Shown one piece after another: positions 36,049-46,545 of a DNA stretch of 64,000 nt (positions are counted from its first letter, which is position 1; each line of letters starts with the position of its first letter). Origin of the DNA: Dichetophora obliterata (taxonomy: Eukaryota; Arthropoda; Insecta; Diptera; Sciomyzidae); NCBI GenBank assembly GCA_963920525.1, contig OY986438.1, forward strand, positions 193,236,962 through 193,300,961, in the 5' to 3' direction. The position numbers and the translations under genes are program-made. The notes beneath the pieces were generated by a model that saw only the letters and a list, made by a program, of their open reading frames with translations, was not told where the DNA came from and made no database searches.

Positions 36049-36200
36049 TGAGTCAGTTCCTACCAACCACCGAGACGATAAGACGTGTTCAGCTCCGCTT
36101 GTGCCAACAAAGTTTAATTTTAAAATAGTAACGAGGAGTCAGTTCCTACCAACCACCGAGACGATAAGACGTGTTCAGCTCCGCTTGTGCAAATTAAAGT
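36049..36200 (+). repeat. ~60-bp direct duplication
   Basis: GAGTCAGTTCCTACCAACCA and following CGAGACGATAAGACGTGTTC occur at 36049 and again at 36136. Confidence 0.85.
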
Positions 36201-36237
36201 TTAATTTTAAATAGTAACAAAGAAAGATCAAACAGCT

Positions 36238-36455
36238 GTAGAAGAAAGAACGTCGACAGAAGCAGCGACAGAGGCTAAAAAAGGAACGTCGACAGAGGCA
36301 GCGACAGAGGCGAAGAAGGAACGTCGACAGAAGCAGCGACAGAGACGAAGAAGGAACGTCGACGGAAGCGGCGGCAGATACCAACGAGTACGTCGAAAGT
36401 GCAAAGGACGTCGACAGAGGCAGCGGCAGAGACCATCAAAGACACAGGCATAGTA
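36238..36455 (+). repeat. ~33-bp tandem array rich in GTCGACAGA
   Basis: Seven or so units of AAGGAACGTCGACAGARGCA then GCGACAGAG. Every unit holds a GTCGAC palindrome. Open in several frames on both strands because of its composition (Arg/Gln/Ser or Ser/Val/Asp/Leu rich), so the frames are not evidence of coding. Confidence 0.8.
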
Positions 36456-36639
36456 TAGACAACAGCGAAAGAGTGTAACATGGTTGAAGTATTGATGTAA
36501 CGAGCATATTGATTTTATTTATTATTTTGGTGCCAGGATATCTGAATGAAAGTAAATTCGCGTCGTTTGGAAGCAGTTAGAGCTATTACCGCGTAACGTT
36601 AATCTCTCATCATAACGTCCACAGTGTTAGTTTATTTGT

Positions 36640-37455
36640 GTTATTATTTAACCGAATCTTCAATTCGACTTCGGCCTGAACTGGGATTCATAGTCGTCCC
36701 AGCGCAACCAGTTCTCGCCACAACTTTCAAAGTGTTAATTTACTATTGCTTAACCGAATCTTCAATTCGATTTCGGCCTGAACTGGGATTCATAGTCGTT
36801 CCATCGCAACCAGTTCCCGCCACAACTATCTAAGTGTAAAATTATTTTAGCATTGCTTAACCGAATCTTCAATTCGATTTCGCCCTGAACTGGGATTCAT
36901 AGTCGTCCCAGCGCAACCAGTTCCCGCCACAACTTTCAAAGTGTTAATTTTTTTTATTTTCCTAACCGAATCTTCAATTCGATTTCGGCCTGAACTGGGA
37001 TTCATAGTCGTTCCAGCGCAACCAGTTCCCGCCATAATTTTCAAAGTGTTAATTTTTTATTTCCTAACCGAATCTTCAATTCGATTTCGGCCTGAACTGG
37101 GATTCATAGTCGTTCCAGCGCAACCAGTTCCCGCCACAACTTTCAAAATGTTAATTTTTTTTATTTTTCTAACCGAATCTTCAATTCGATTTCGGCCTGG
37201 ACTGGGATTCATAGTCGTTCCAGCGCAACCAGTTCCCGCCACAACTTTCAAAGTGTTAATTTTTTATTTCCTAACCGAATCTTCAATTCGATTTCGGCCT
37301 GAACTGGGATTCATAGTCGTTCCAGCGCAACCAGTTCCCGCCACAACTTTTAAAGTGTTAATTTTTTTTATTGCCTAACCGAATCTTCAATTCGAATTTC
37401 GGCCTGAACTGGGATTCATAGTCGTCTCATCGCAACCAGTTCCCGCCATAATTTT
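36640..37455 (+). repeat. Eight-copy ~104-bp minisatellite
   Basis: CCGAATCTTCAATTCGA starts units at about 36652, 36754, 36861, 36966, 37068, 37173, 37275 and 37379, spacing 102-107 bp. Each contains TTTCGGCCTGAACTGGGATT, CATAGTCGTTCCAGCGCAAC and CAGTTCCCGCCACAACTTTC, then a T-rich spacer of variable length. The conserved 85 bp is over 90 percent alike between units; changes concentrate in the spacer. Both strands are open for up to 145 codons across several units. Confidence 0.95.
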
Positions 37456-37459
37456 CTTC

Positions 37460-37900
37460 CCTTGTCTCACAATTCCACCCTATATTTTCACTCCCATTGT
37501 TTTCCGTGCGGTAATAACGTATGTCAACAAGGATAACCGCGTAATAATAGTAATCAAACCGATACTCATTCAGATAAACTGAGCGATTAATACTTAATCC
37601 ATTTTTGATAATCAAAATTAAGTTTACCACTAATGACTAATATATTTTGGCTAGATTCATAAGTTATTCAAATAGTGGCTGATTTGTATACGTAGATTAA
37701 GAAATACTGAATAATAAAGCTGTTGTAACGTGTAACAAGCGGGTGTTTTGACTTGGTGCCATAGTTAAATAAATATTGTAATTGTCAAGAACCCTGGTGT
37801 CGGCGAGCGACACCCCAGCCTAGAAGGTTCCTTACAATAGTTACACTGACTTAACGGTACAGCTCAATCTATTTTTGTGAAGTGATTTTATTGAAGTTTT
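37460..37900. other. Unassigned, LTR-like look but unproven
   Basis: Contains AATAAA-type signals (37705, 37770), a hairpin GTGTCGGCGAGCGACAC at 37798-37814 and GGTGCC at 37757. No paired LTR was found in the window. Confidence 0.3.
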
Positions 37901-38315
37901 GAACAAAAAAAAAATTTTAATGAAATATATTAATGGACAGCGTAGATATTTGCATCGAAAGACCAAACTTTGATTTTCATGTAGTTTTTTCTCATTCTTA
38001 GGTAACGATGTTTTATGAAAAAGTCATTGTACTGAAAATTTCTACAATTTTGAATATATGTGAATGTTTTTGATGTCAAAATACCAAAAATTTTTTAGTG
38101 TTAAAACACAAAAAACTCGATGGTACAAAGTATTATAATAACAAAATTACCGTTATTTGAAAATTTTCGAAGGGGGCGTGGCAAAAACTACGTATGTAAC
38201 ATTTTAAGTTGGGATACACCTAATATGTATACCTAGTTTGAGCGAAATCCGTTGAGCCGTTTAGATTTGTATAAATGCCAAACAAACAAACAAACAAACA
38301 AACAAACAGAAAATG
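37901..38315 (+). repeat. 3' end of the RTE-like repeat with (AAAC)n tail
   Basis: TTGAGCGAAATCCGTTGAGC at 38241, then CGTTTAGATTTGTATAAATG and (AAAC)7 at 38281-38308. This ending is shared by arthropod RTE-derived repeats. Probably the partner of the start at 34164, the middle being replaced by the arrays at 36.0-37.5 kb. Confidence 0.6.
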
Positions 38316-38330
38316 AGTTTTATTGCTACT

Positions 38331-39653
38331 CACCGGGAAAATGAGAATTAACTCTTAAAAAAATCGTAAAATTAATGGATTATTTTGTTGCATTTTAGAA
38401 TGTATTCCAAAGAATATATAAATTTAAAGCAAAACCTATGAATTGGAATCAATACACAAAACATTTACTGATTCATTTTTAATGCAGCAGGAATCGATTA
38501 TGAAGTGTATAATAAATTATAAAAAAGTAAATGTTGTTAGATTCCTTGCTTGCTTTTATGGTAAGTGAAAAAAGAATTGATTCTGAAACAAATTCTGCTA
38601 TAAGCGAAACAAGAATCAATCTGTTATGATTTATATTTTCTGTTTGCTGTTGTTTTTGTTTTTGTTTTTGCAGATATTTTTGAAAAATGTCTGTTCTGTT
38701 GTTTTCCATTCACGTGTTTCTTGAAAATTTTATATTTATAATATTTTCTGTTGCATTTGCCAGCAAAAAAGTGTCATTGTAAATTGCGTTAATTGAAAAA
38801 TTGACATCAGAAATTTCTAATTTAGTGAAGTATGCAAACGAATGAAAGAGGAGTAAGTAACTTTCTATATAATTATTCTTGTTTTTTAATAACATATTCT
38901 TTACATATTCTTCTTCTTCATTTCAAGCTTTCGGAAATGAAGTTGACACAGTGCTTGTAGAATTCAATTTTGGGGGCGTTAAAGGAAAAACTGCTTCAGA
39001 AGCCTCAAAAATTTTAATAATGTATTGTTTGGTAGGTTATGAAAAACCATCACTCTTTACTTGTTTAAATAATTTTTAATGTTTTTTTTTAATGCGGATT
39101 GCCTTTGCAAGGAAGGATACAACCAAGAACAGTTCCAAAAAGATATTAAGAAAGCTATACGCAAGTCAAAATGTAAATTATATAAAGATACATTTGAAGC
39201 AAAATTGAGGAAGCAGCCTACATCATAAACATTAACATTTTTTTGCACTGTAGTATTATTATTCTTTCTTATTACCTAATAACTGTCTCTGTAATGTGAA
39301 TTCTTATAATATAATTTTTAATTTATTATTTAAAAAAGAATAAAAGATTTTCAACTCTGCCATACACCTATGCATTATGGAATTTATTCATATATATCTA
39401 TTCCAAAAGGGCTTTTTAGGGATTCATATTTTTCTCATATCCGAAAAATGCATACTTTTTTCATTTAAAAGAATCCATTTAATAAGCTAATAATAGAATC
39501 GATTTCAGCAGTGATTCAAGTGGAAGGCAGAAAAGAATGTACTACTTTTTGTAGGACATCACTATGTTAAAAATAATCAATTCTACAATCAATTATTGGA
39601 ATAGAGAATTGATTTTTTTTCATACACAATTGATTCTTTTTTCCCGGTGGGTA
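38331..39653. mobile_element. 1.3-kb element with CACCGGGAAAA ends
   Basis: Ends CACCGGGAAAATGAGAATTA and, reversed, CACCGGGAAAAAAGAATCAA. The inside shows AAGAATC/GATTCTT-type subterminal repeats. Two plus-strand exon-like segments lie inside (38926-39060 and 39093-39230). Confidence 0.65.
38926..39230 (+). pseudogene. Possible two-exon coding remnant inside the CACCGGG element
   Basis: Segment one, after a polypyrimidine-AG-like stretch, reads FGNEVDTVLVEFNFGGVKGK then TASEASKILIMYCLVGYE. Segment two reads ADCLCKEGYNQEQFQKDIKK then AIRKSKCKLYKDTFEAKLRK and stops at 39229. Codon use and the charged second part look protein-like. I recognise no family. It may be the element's own decayed protein or a captured host fragment. 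Confidence 0.3.
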
Positions 39654-40440
39654 TAGATAATAAAATTTTACTGTTGATTGAACAATTTTGTAGAAAACTT
39701 TTTGCTAAAAAAAATTTGTATTTTGAATACAAAAAACGCCAGTTGAGGCAGCAAAAGCAAAAAGTGCTCAATTTGTGACTTAAGCCAGATTATTGTTCAA
39801 ACGCTTCTCTAGACTATAAATTTTATACAATAACTAAAAATTTTAAGTATTCATAAACTATCTAGAACAAAAAATATTTCAAATAGTTTAAATATCACTT
39901 AAATCGGTACAGCGGATGTTAAGCATATCTCCTTTTTTTTGTATTTATGTTACTACATAGAGGAGAATTTACAATAGAGGAGGAATAGCCCAATTCTTGA
40001 GTTTGATTTTTATATTATAGTAAGATTTGTAAATAATTTTTTTATAAAAACATGCATATAGTTTTGATTTATTCATAGAGCGCATTAAAGTTAATTTCAA
40101 CGCAATTGTGCTCATTTGATTTTTGTTATTTCATTTAGAATAACTTTGATTTGTTATATGGACATGTCCAAACGTATTCATTACCTATCCATACATCCAT
40201 TCATACATCCATCAGTACAATAAACTTATTTAGAATTTATATCACGTTGCCGGTGATGCGAACACGATTTTATGTGGAATTTCAGGAATGTTGTTTTCAA
40301 TTCGCATTCAATTTTAGAAGCGGCAATGGAATTTGTTTATAGAATGGTTTTTTGTTTATGGGGCGTAAAAATTGGTGTTGGCATATGTATGTATGCATGT
40401 CGGTGAGGTGTACATATTTGTGTTGAAAACACTTGAAAGT
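39654..40440. other. Intergenic, no gene seen
   Basis: AT-rich; a short CATACATCCATT repeat at 40190-40215. Confidence 0.4.
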
Positions 40441-40441
40441 G

Positions 40442-41306
40442 CCCAGTGGGCATTTTAGCTAGCGATACGCAAAAGAATGCATGCTAGCTAGTAGTGCTCT
40501 TATTGACGTCAACATACCTTCCATGATCGCTGCATTGATGAGTGCTTCTGTAAGGCCTACCTTTTGAAGGTTTGGAGTATTTTTCTGTTACTTTATATAA
40601 AAAAAAATTTAAAAAATTTTTTAAAAAATTATAAATGATCAGATCAATTAAAAAAAAATCAAATCTTAAAGAAAAAACAAAAAAAATATATTTTTTTTTT
40701 GTCCGAGTTGGGACGCGAACCCAGGACTCCGAAATCTAATACATTGCATATCACATTATATGAAAACTTTTATATGGAAAAATTCTAAGTCTTTTCTATT
40801 ATTTTTGTATGAAGAAATTTACAAAAAAATTCAAAAAAATTTTTAAATGGACAGATAAATTTGTAAAAAAATGTCGATTTTAAAAAAAATACAAAAAAAA
40901 AATTTTTTTTGGGCCGAGGTGGGTTGCGAACCCGCGCTCCCGAAAACTTACTTTCATTTGTAATGATGCAAAATAAGCTGAAGTTTGGTAGCAACTGAGG
41001 TGGACGAGTGGGTAAGATGCCAGACCGCCAGCTTGAGAGGACGCTGGTTCAAATCTGGAATAATTTGTCAAAAGTTTTTTAATTCAAGTTGATATTTATA
41101 TTGCTTTTCTTTCTAATGTACATTCTAAAGAAGGGCTTCTAGCAGGCTTCTTTAGAGTCGCGAAAGCGGAAGGCCTAGAAAATTTAAACTAAGGCCTAGT
41201 TTCATATAAAAAAGCTTATGGGCTTGGAAACGAGCACGGAAGGTCTAAGAAATCCATATGATGGCCTGCTAGAAGCGCTGCAAAGACCTGCTTTTGCCCA
41301 CTGGGT
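40442..41306. mobile_element. Element with CCCAGTGGGCA ends and tRNA-like modules
   Basis: Ends CCCAGTGGGCATTTTAGC and, reversed, ACCCAGTGGGCAAAAGC. Inside, three tRNA-like stretches are present: 40703-40737 and 40912-40946 (minus strand, each with a B-box-like GGTTCGCRWCCC), and 40991-41060 (plus strand). Confidence 0.65.
40991..41060 (+). repeat. tRNA-like (SINE-type) module
   Basis: A-box-like TGGACGAGTGGGTAAGATGC and B-box-like GGTTCAAATCTGG at a spacing suiting a class II tRNA. The acceptor stem does not close and the anticodon arm is irregular, so this is a SINE-type or pseudo-tRNA, not a functional gene. Confidence 0.6.
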
Positions 41307-41850
41307 GAGCCCTCACACACACACACACACAGGCTATGAAAACTAAACAAAAAGTTGATTGCTCTGGAAGCTACTCAGAAGCTATTCAGAAACAAGTTCT
41401 AATCTATTCACTGTTATTGGTATTATTTTTTTTTTTTTTACATCAAGTGTTGCGGGAATGTGGTAATAATTGAGCAATTATATTGTTTGTAGAGTATTCA
41501 AAAAACTATTTATTTAAATAGAGTTAGTGCAACGCTTGTAGCTGCAGCTTATTTTGTTTAATTTAACACAAAGTTGGTGATTGAATATCTTTTTTTAAAT
41601 GTATGAATATACATTAACAGCATTTCTATGTTTAGGTGAAACATTTTGAAAATGTTTTCATAACATATTCCAAGTAATCGCAATTAGCTTGCCTTTGAGG
41701 CAGGGCATGGGATTGGAATTTAAGGAATTTTTTCAAGTTTTTCAAGTTTTCTTTTTAAATTGATATAAATTCTTTGCAATGGAAACTTTTGTACGATAAT
41801 CAATCTTTCATCAATAAGCCCTCAAAATCAAATAAAAAATGTAGAAAAAC
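41307..41850. other. Intergenic, (AC)n microsatellite
   Basis: (CA)9 at 41315-41332; the rest is AT-rich with no supported feature. Confidence 0.4.
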
Positions 41851-41853
41851 TAA

Positions 41854-43650
41854 CACTGCAAACATTTTCAATCGCCTTATAATCGCCAGCGAATCGCTTG
41901 GAAGATAAGACCATCGCCGGTAAGCTCATTTGGGAGTCATCCGGGTATCGCCGACTGCAAGCCATAAAAGCGATTAGCCGGGAAGATTTGCAAACGAATC
42001 GCCTAAAGAGTTCGTAAAAGATTCGCTGGGAAGAGTCGCCAACAAATCGCCAAGACGAGTCCTTAGCAATTAACGGAAAGAGTCGCACACGAATCGGCAA
42101 AAAGAGGTCTAAATCGATTCGACGAAAAGAGTGCCAAACGAATCTTTTTTAGGGTTCTTCAGCGTCTTTGTTGTACGTCACAAGATGTTTTTGAGGTGAG
42201 ACATTCTTTGTCAAATCGGTCAACAAAAAGACCAGTCACCGCCAGAGCTGTAAAATCGGCATTCATATTCAGAATTTTAAGTACAACTGAATAAAGGCAT
42301 AAGAATGCATTCAATGAATGCAAAATTGATTTATAAATAAAATTTTTAATTCACATTCATTTTTAAAAAAATGATTAATTATTCATTTCAATTATTCATT
42401 TCCCTTATTCAGAATAATTAATAATTTTTTTATTCATTTGAATGATGTTCACAAAGAATTTCAGAATTTTCAATAATTCTTTCTTTATTAATTATTACTT
42501 TTTTATTCGTTATTCATTTCTTATTCATTATTCGTTTGTTATTTATTAATTTTTTATTCATTATCTATTAATTTTTTATTCATTATTCATTATTTATTTT
42601 TTATTCATTATTCACTTGTTATTCAGTAAATAACGAAATAAGAATGCATTCAATGAATGCAAAATTGATTTATAAATAACATTTTTAATTCACACTAATT
42701 TTTAAAAAAATGTTTGACTATTCATTTGAAATATTAATATTCGTTATTCAGAATAATGAATCAATTTTTTTATTCATTTGATGCTATTCACAAAGAATGC
42801 AATTCACAAAGAATTTCAGAATTTTCAATTAATCTTTTTTTATTCATTATTTATTCCTTATTAATTTTTTATTCATTATTCATTTGTTATTCATTATTCA
42901 TTTTTTATTAATTTTTTATTCATTATTCATTTGTTATTCATTTGTTATCTATGGCTTAGGGCTAAAATGTATAAAAAATTAATAATAAATAAAAAATTAA
43001 TAATGAATAATGAATAAAAACAGAACAACGGAAAATTCTTGAATTCTTTGTGAATTGCATTCTTTGTGAATAGCATTCAAATGAATAAAAAATCAATTAA
43101 TTATTCTGAATAACGAAAATTAATAATTAAAATGAGTGTGAATTAAAAATGTTATTTGCAACTTTCATTATTATTCATTATTATTTCGCTATTCACTGAT
43201 TCACTTTTTTGTGAATAAAATCAAATTAAATGCATTCTTTTATAGCTCTGATCACCACAAATCGAACTGATATAAATATTTTAAGTTTGCATACGGCAAT
43301 TCAACACAAAAAAAAATTTTTCAAAATTTTTTCGATTATTATTTTTAAATATATAAGCATATAGAATAGCCTGCTTCATATTCCAATCGATTCAAAGATC
43401 GATTTAGAAACTTTTTAAAAATCCATCTTCCAACGATCGCCGAAATGAGCGAAGGAAAATTTTGAAGATTTTTCTTGAATCGCGCATTCATTGCTTGGGC
43501 GATCCAAAAGTGATCGATCTTTCAACGATCGCCGGAATGAATGAAGCAATCATCGCCTGAGCGATCGAAAAACGATTCATCTTCCAAAGAATTCTTGGGC
43601 GAATCGCAAGAGCTTCGCAAATTCAATTTATTTCCAAATGTTTGCAGGGA
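41854..43650. mobile_element. CTGCAAACATTT-ended element rich in GCGATTCG
   Basis: Ends CACTGCAAACATTTTCAATC and, reversed, CCCTGCAAACATTTGGAAAT. Both subterminal regions (41870-42160 and 43380-43620) carry many AATCGCC/GCGATT copies in opposite orientation. A second MITE (42243-43250) occupies its centre. Confidence 0.75.
42243..43250. mobile_element. hAT-like MITE full of TTATTCATT repeats, nested
   Basis: Ends CAGAGCTGTAAAATCGGCAT and, reversed, CAGAGCTATAAAAGAATGCA. Flanks GTCACCGC and ATCACCAC match 6 of 8. The inside is largely (TTATTCAT)n in one arm and (ATGAATAA)n in the other. Confidence 0.8.
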
Positions 43651-43734
43651 CAATATTGAACTCACATTAACAAAAAGAAACACTGAAATTTTATGGTGTA
43701 TGGAATATGTGCTGTAATCTGCCGATGCGTATAT

Positions 43735-45040
43735 CAGACGGGGCACTATGGTTTATTTTCGAAAAAAAGGCTGTTTTTCAACTTCAAAAATGTTAAAATC
43801 TTAGAAAAGTCTTCGTCAGAGAAATGATCAAGTATGGATAATCCGTTCACAGATTTCAAAGAAAATGTAAAGTTTTTTAAAACATCAAAAGTAATGCAAT
43901 TTTTGCATTTTAAAATTGTCCAATTTTAGTGTTAAATTGAATTCAGTATAAATCTTATATTTAAAATTTTTTCATCGTTTTTTTTTTTCTAATTACAATA
44001 AATGTATGTTGGTTTTTAATTCAAAAGAAAAGCACTTATAATAATACGATTCGTTTTTAAAATATTCACATATCATTGGTGTGCTTAAAATTAAAAGAAA
44101 TTTAATTTGCGTGGAGCATTTCTTTATTAGCGCACTTTGCCGCAGCAGGTTCATTGGTGCCTATTGAAAGATAAGAATGTCTTCTTTTCTTTGTGAAAAA
44201 AGCAGCTGGCGATATTTGCCATTTAATGAATTATGTTAATTTTTCCTTAATGTACATTTTATGTTAATTTTGAAAAAGTGTTCTATAACTCCTAAACTAG
44301 AAGAGATAGAGCAAAACGCATTTCGACGGTGAAGTAACTTGCCTTAAGGACAATGTTATAGCGATCATTTTAATACATGAATCGTTATTCAACCAATGTG
44401 TAGTTTGGATTTTATGGCGAATTTTACGTCTAAAAAATGAAAAAAAAATTCACCAAAAGGGACATATGAAAATAAAATATTATTTTAAAATTTTTTCCAA
44501 GGATGCAGTCTTGTAGGTAGAGGCTTAACAAACATTTTGTTGTTAAAAACGTCATTTCATGATGAAAAAAATAAAAAATATTTCACCAAAAGTGAAAATA
44601 GTACATGAAATTGAATTTAATGTCATGTGGGTATAGTTATTACAAACATTTTGGTGTATAAATCGTCATTTTATGATAAAAAAAAAATAAAAAATTTAAA
44701 GCTATTTCACCAAAAGTGAAAATAGTACATGAAATTGAAGTTAAAATTGTTTAAAAATAATTTAATTTTACGAAAGCAGTCATGTGGGTATAACAATTAC
44801 AAACATTTTGGTGTATAAATCGTCGATGTATGGCTTGGGAGTTATGACGAAAAAACCAGATTTTTTTACAGATTGTAATTTACACAATTTTTTTAAAAAC
44901 TGTATGATAATTATAAATTTAAAAAAAAAAAATTAATACTAAAAAAAAATTCCAATATTATTATTTATTCTCAGCTGCGTCAAAAGTTACAGACTTTTTT
45001 CCAAAAAAACTACCTTTTTGACCACTGTGCGGCGCACTGA
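43735..45040. mobile_element. Element with GCACWRTGGT ends and internal triplication
   Basis: Ends CAGACGGGGCACTATGGTTT and, reversed, CAGTGCGCCGCACAGTGGTC. Near 44515, 44630 and 44785 the segment with ACAAACATTTTGGTGTA recurs, and CACCAAAAGTGAAAATAGTA occurs twice. No coding sequence. Target duplication not seen. Confidence 0.55.
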
Positions 45041-45089
45041 TTAAATTTATTCCAATGGTATGATTTTTATTAGATGGTCCATTTTGTTA

Positions 45090-45760
45090 AGGACAGTTGG
45101 CTAAGTTGAAAATTAGGTATAATTCAAGAATAGCGACAACTCTCTTTTTTAATATTTTTTGTTGGATTATGCGGATTTTAACCTCCTAAATCCAAATCTG
45201 GAAAAATTTCAGGCCACTCGCAGTTGGTTTAGAAGTTATAGACCTCTAAAGTTGCAAAAATGGCATACAAATTTTGTTGTTTTTTTTTAGTGTTCCACAT
45301 TATCCAAAAGTTCATAGTCCAAAAGAAAGGTAATGCGAGTACCTACATATTCAACGAGGTATCAAACATGAAAATCCATTCATAACTCTTTAAGATATGC
45401 CTATTCTCATATTTACGATTTGTCTGAAATACTACTGGTTTCCCTTTTACGAAGCACTACACTAAAAATGTTTATATCTTTAAAAATTATGCATGGATTT
45501 TCATGTTTGATACTTTGTTGAATAGGTACTTTAATTATCTTTCTTATGATACCAATAAGTGTAGTTTTGTTGAAAAAAAGGCAAGATTTGTAGGCCTTTT
45601 TTTCCAACTTTAAAGGACTATAACTTCTAAACCAATTGCGAGCGACCTGCAATATTTTCAGATTTGGAGTTAGGAGGCCAACATCCATATAATCTCCAAA
45701 CAAAATTAGAAATTAGAGTTGTCGCTATTCTTGAAATGTTCCGAAAATTGAGCTGTGTTG
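45090..45760. mobile_element. ~670-bp foldback element
   Basis: Nearly full-length palindrome. Arms share CAAGAATAGCGACAACTC, GGTTTAGAAGTTATAG, TATCAAACATGAAAATCCAT, centred near 45420. The arms are about 75-80 percent alike. Confidence 0.8.
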
Positions 45761-46440
45761 TGCTCGGTAATGTACCAGAGAGATTAGAAAGAAGACCATA
45801 TTTGTATATTTAATGGCCCTAAATAGGCATTTTTAACATCTCAGCCCTGTTAATTGTTTACTCAAAAACGCGAGTTGTTGCAGTGAACTGCTAATAATTT
45901 CTCACTGTATGTTTATATGTGCCACTAGTACAAAATTTAATTAGCATTTGCATAAATAATATTGATTTTTGTTCTCCTAGATATACTTTCAAACGTGATG
46001 TTTTCAAATATGTACATTCAATTTAAGTTTATTATGCATCTGTTATTTATTATATCTTGTTATTGGAAATTGCTGTGATATGTTAACTTGTAAGTTATAT
46101 CTGTTAGGGCGAATCCAGTAGATGAAATAAAATAAATAAATTTTTTTCATAAATTCTAAAACGTAGAGTCGCTTTGAATTTTTGTTATTACTGTAGACTT
46201 AAAATGAATTGAAGCATTAAAAGTTCTTAAACGTTTGCACTTTTTTAATGTCTCTACCGCCTTTTTTAGATTTTCTGAAAAATACTGTTTGAATAGATTA
46301 CGGTATTATTTTCTACTATCGCACACGATAGCACAAATTGAGCACATTGCAGCACAGTTTTTGGTTTTTAAACAAAAATTGCTATTCTAATTTAAGTAAC
46401 ACATTTCTGTTATTTTTGATAATACAAAGTGAATTGTAAA
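45761..46440. other. Intergenic, downstream of DDX54
   Basis: AT-rich. 46320-46365 shares CAAATTGAGCACAT and GCAGCACA with 17525-17555. No gene. Confidence 0.4.
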
Positions 46441-46545
46441 TTTATTTACATAATTTATTTGTTGCTGATTATGTTTTAAATGGTTTAAGCCATTTAATTG
46501 GTTTATAGTTTAAAATAATTGTTAAAAACTAGTAAAAATCAGTTA
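46441..46545 (-). terminator. 3' UTR and candidate poly(A) signals of DDX54
   Basis: Below the stop codon, the minus strand carries AATAAA twice, read as TTTATT on the plus strand at 46454-46459 and 46441-46446, about 90-105 nt after the stop. The spacing suits a short fly 3' UTR. Which signal is used cannot be told. Confidence 0.4.

Noticed and set aside
36941..37378. 145-codon plus-strand open frame with a repeating ~35-residue unit
   Set aside because: It is a translation of the ~104-bp minisatellite; the opposite strand is open too and unit lengths (102-107 bp) do not hold frame across the array.
37680..37880. Solo LTR of a retrotransposon
   Set aside because: Poly(A)-like signals and a hairpin are suggestive, but I found no second LTR, no clear TG...CA ends and no target duplication.
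40991..41060. Functional tRNA gene
   Set aside because: A- and B-box-like motifs are present but the acceptor stem does not close and the anticodon loop is irregular; a SINE-type module is a better fit.
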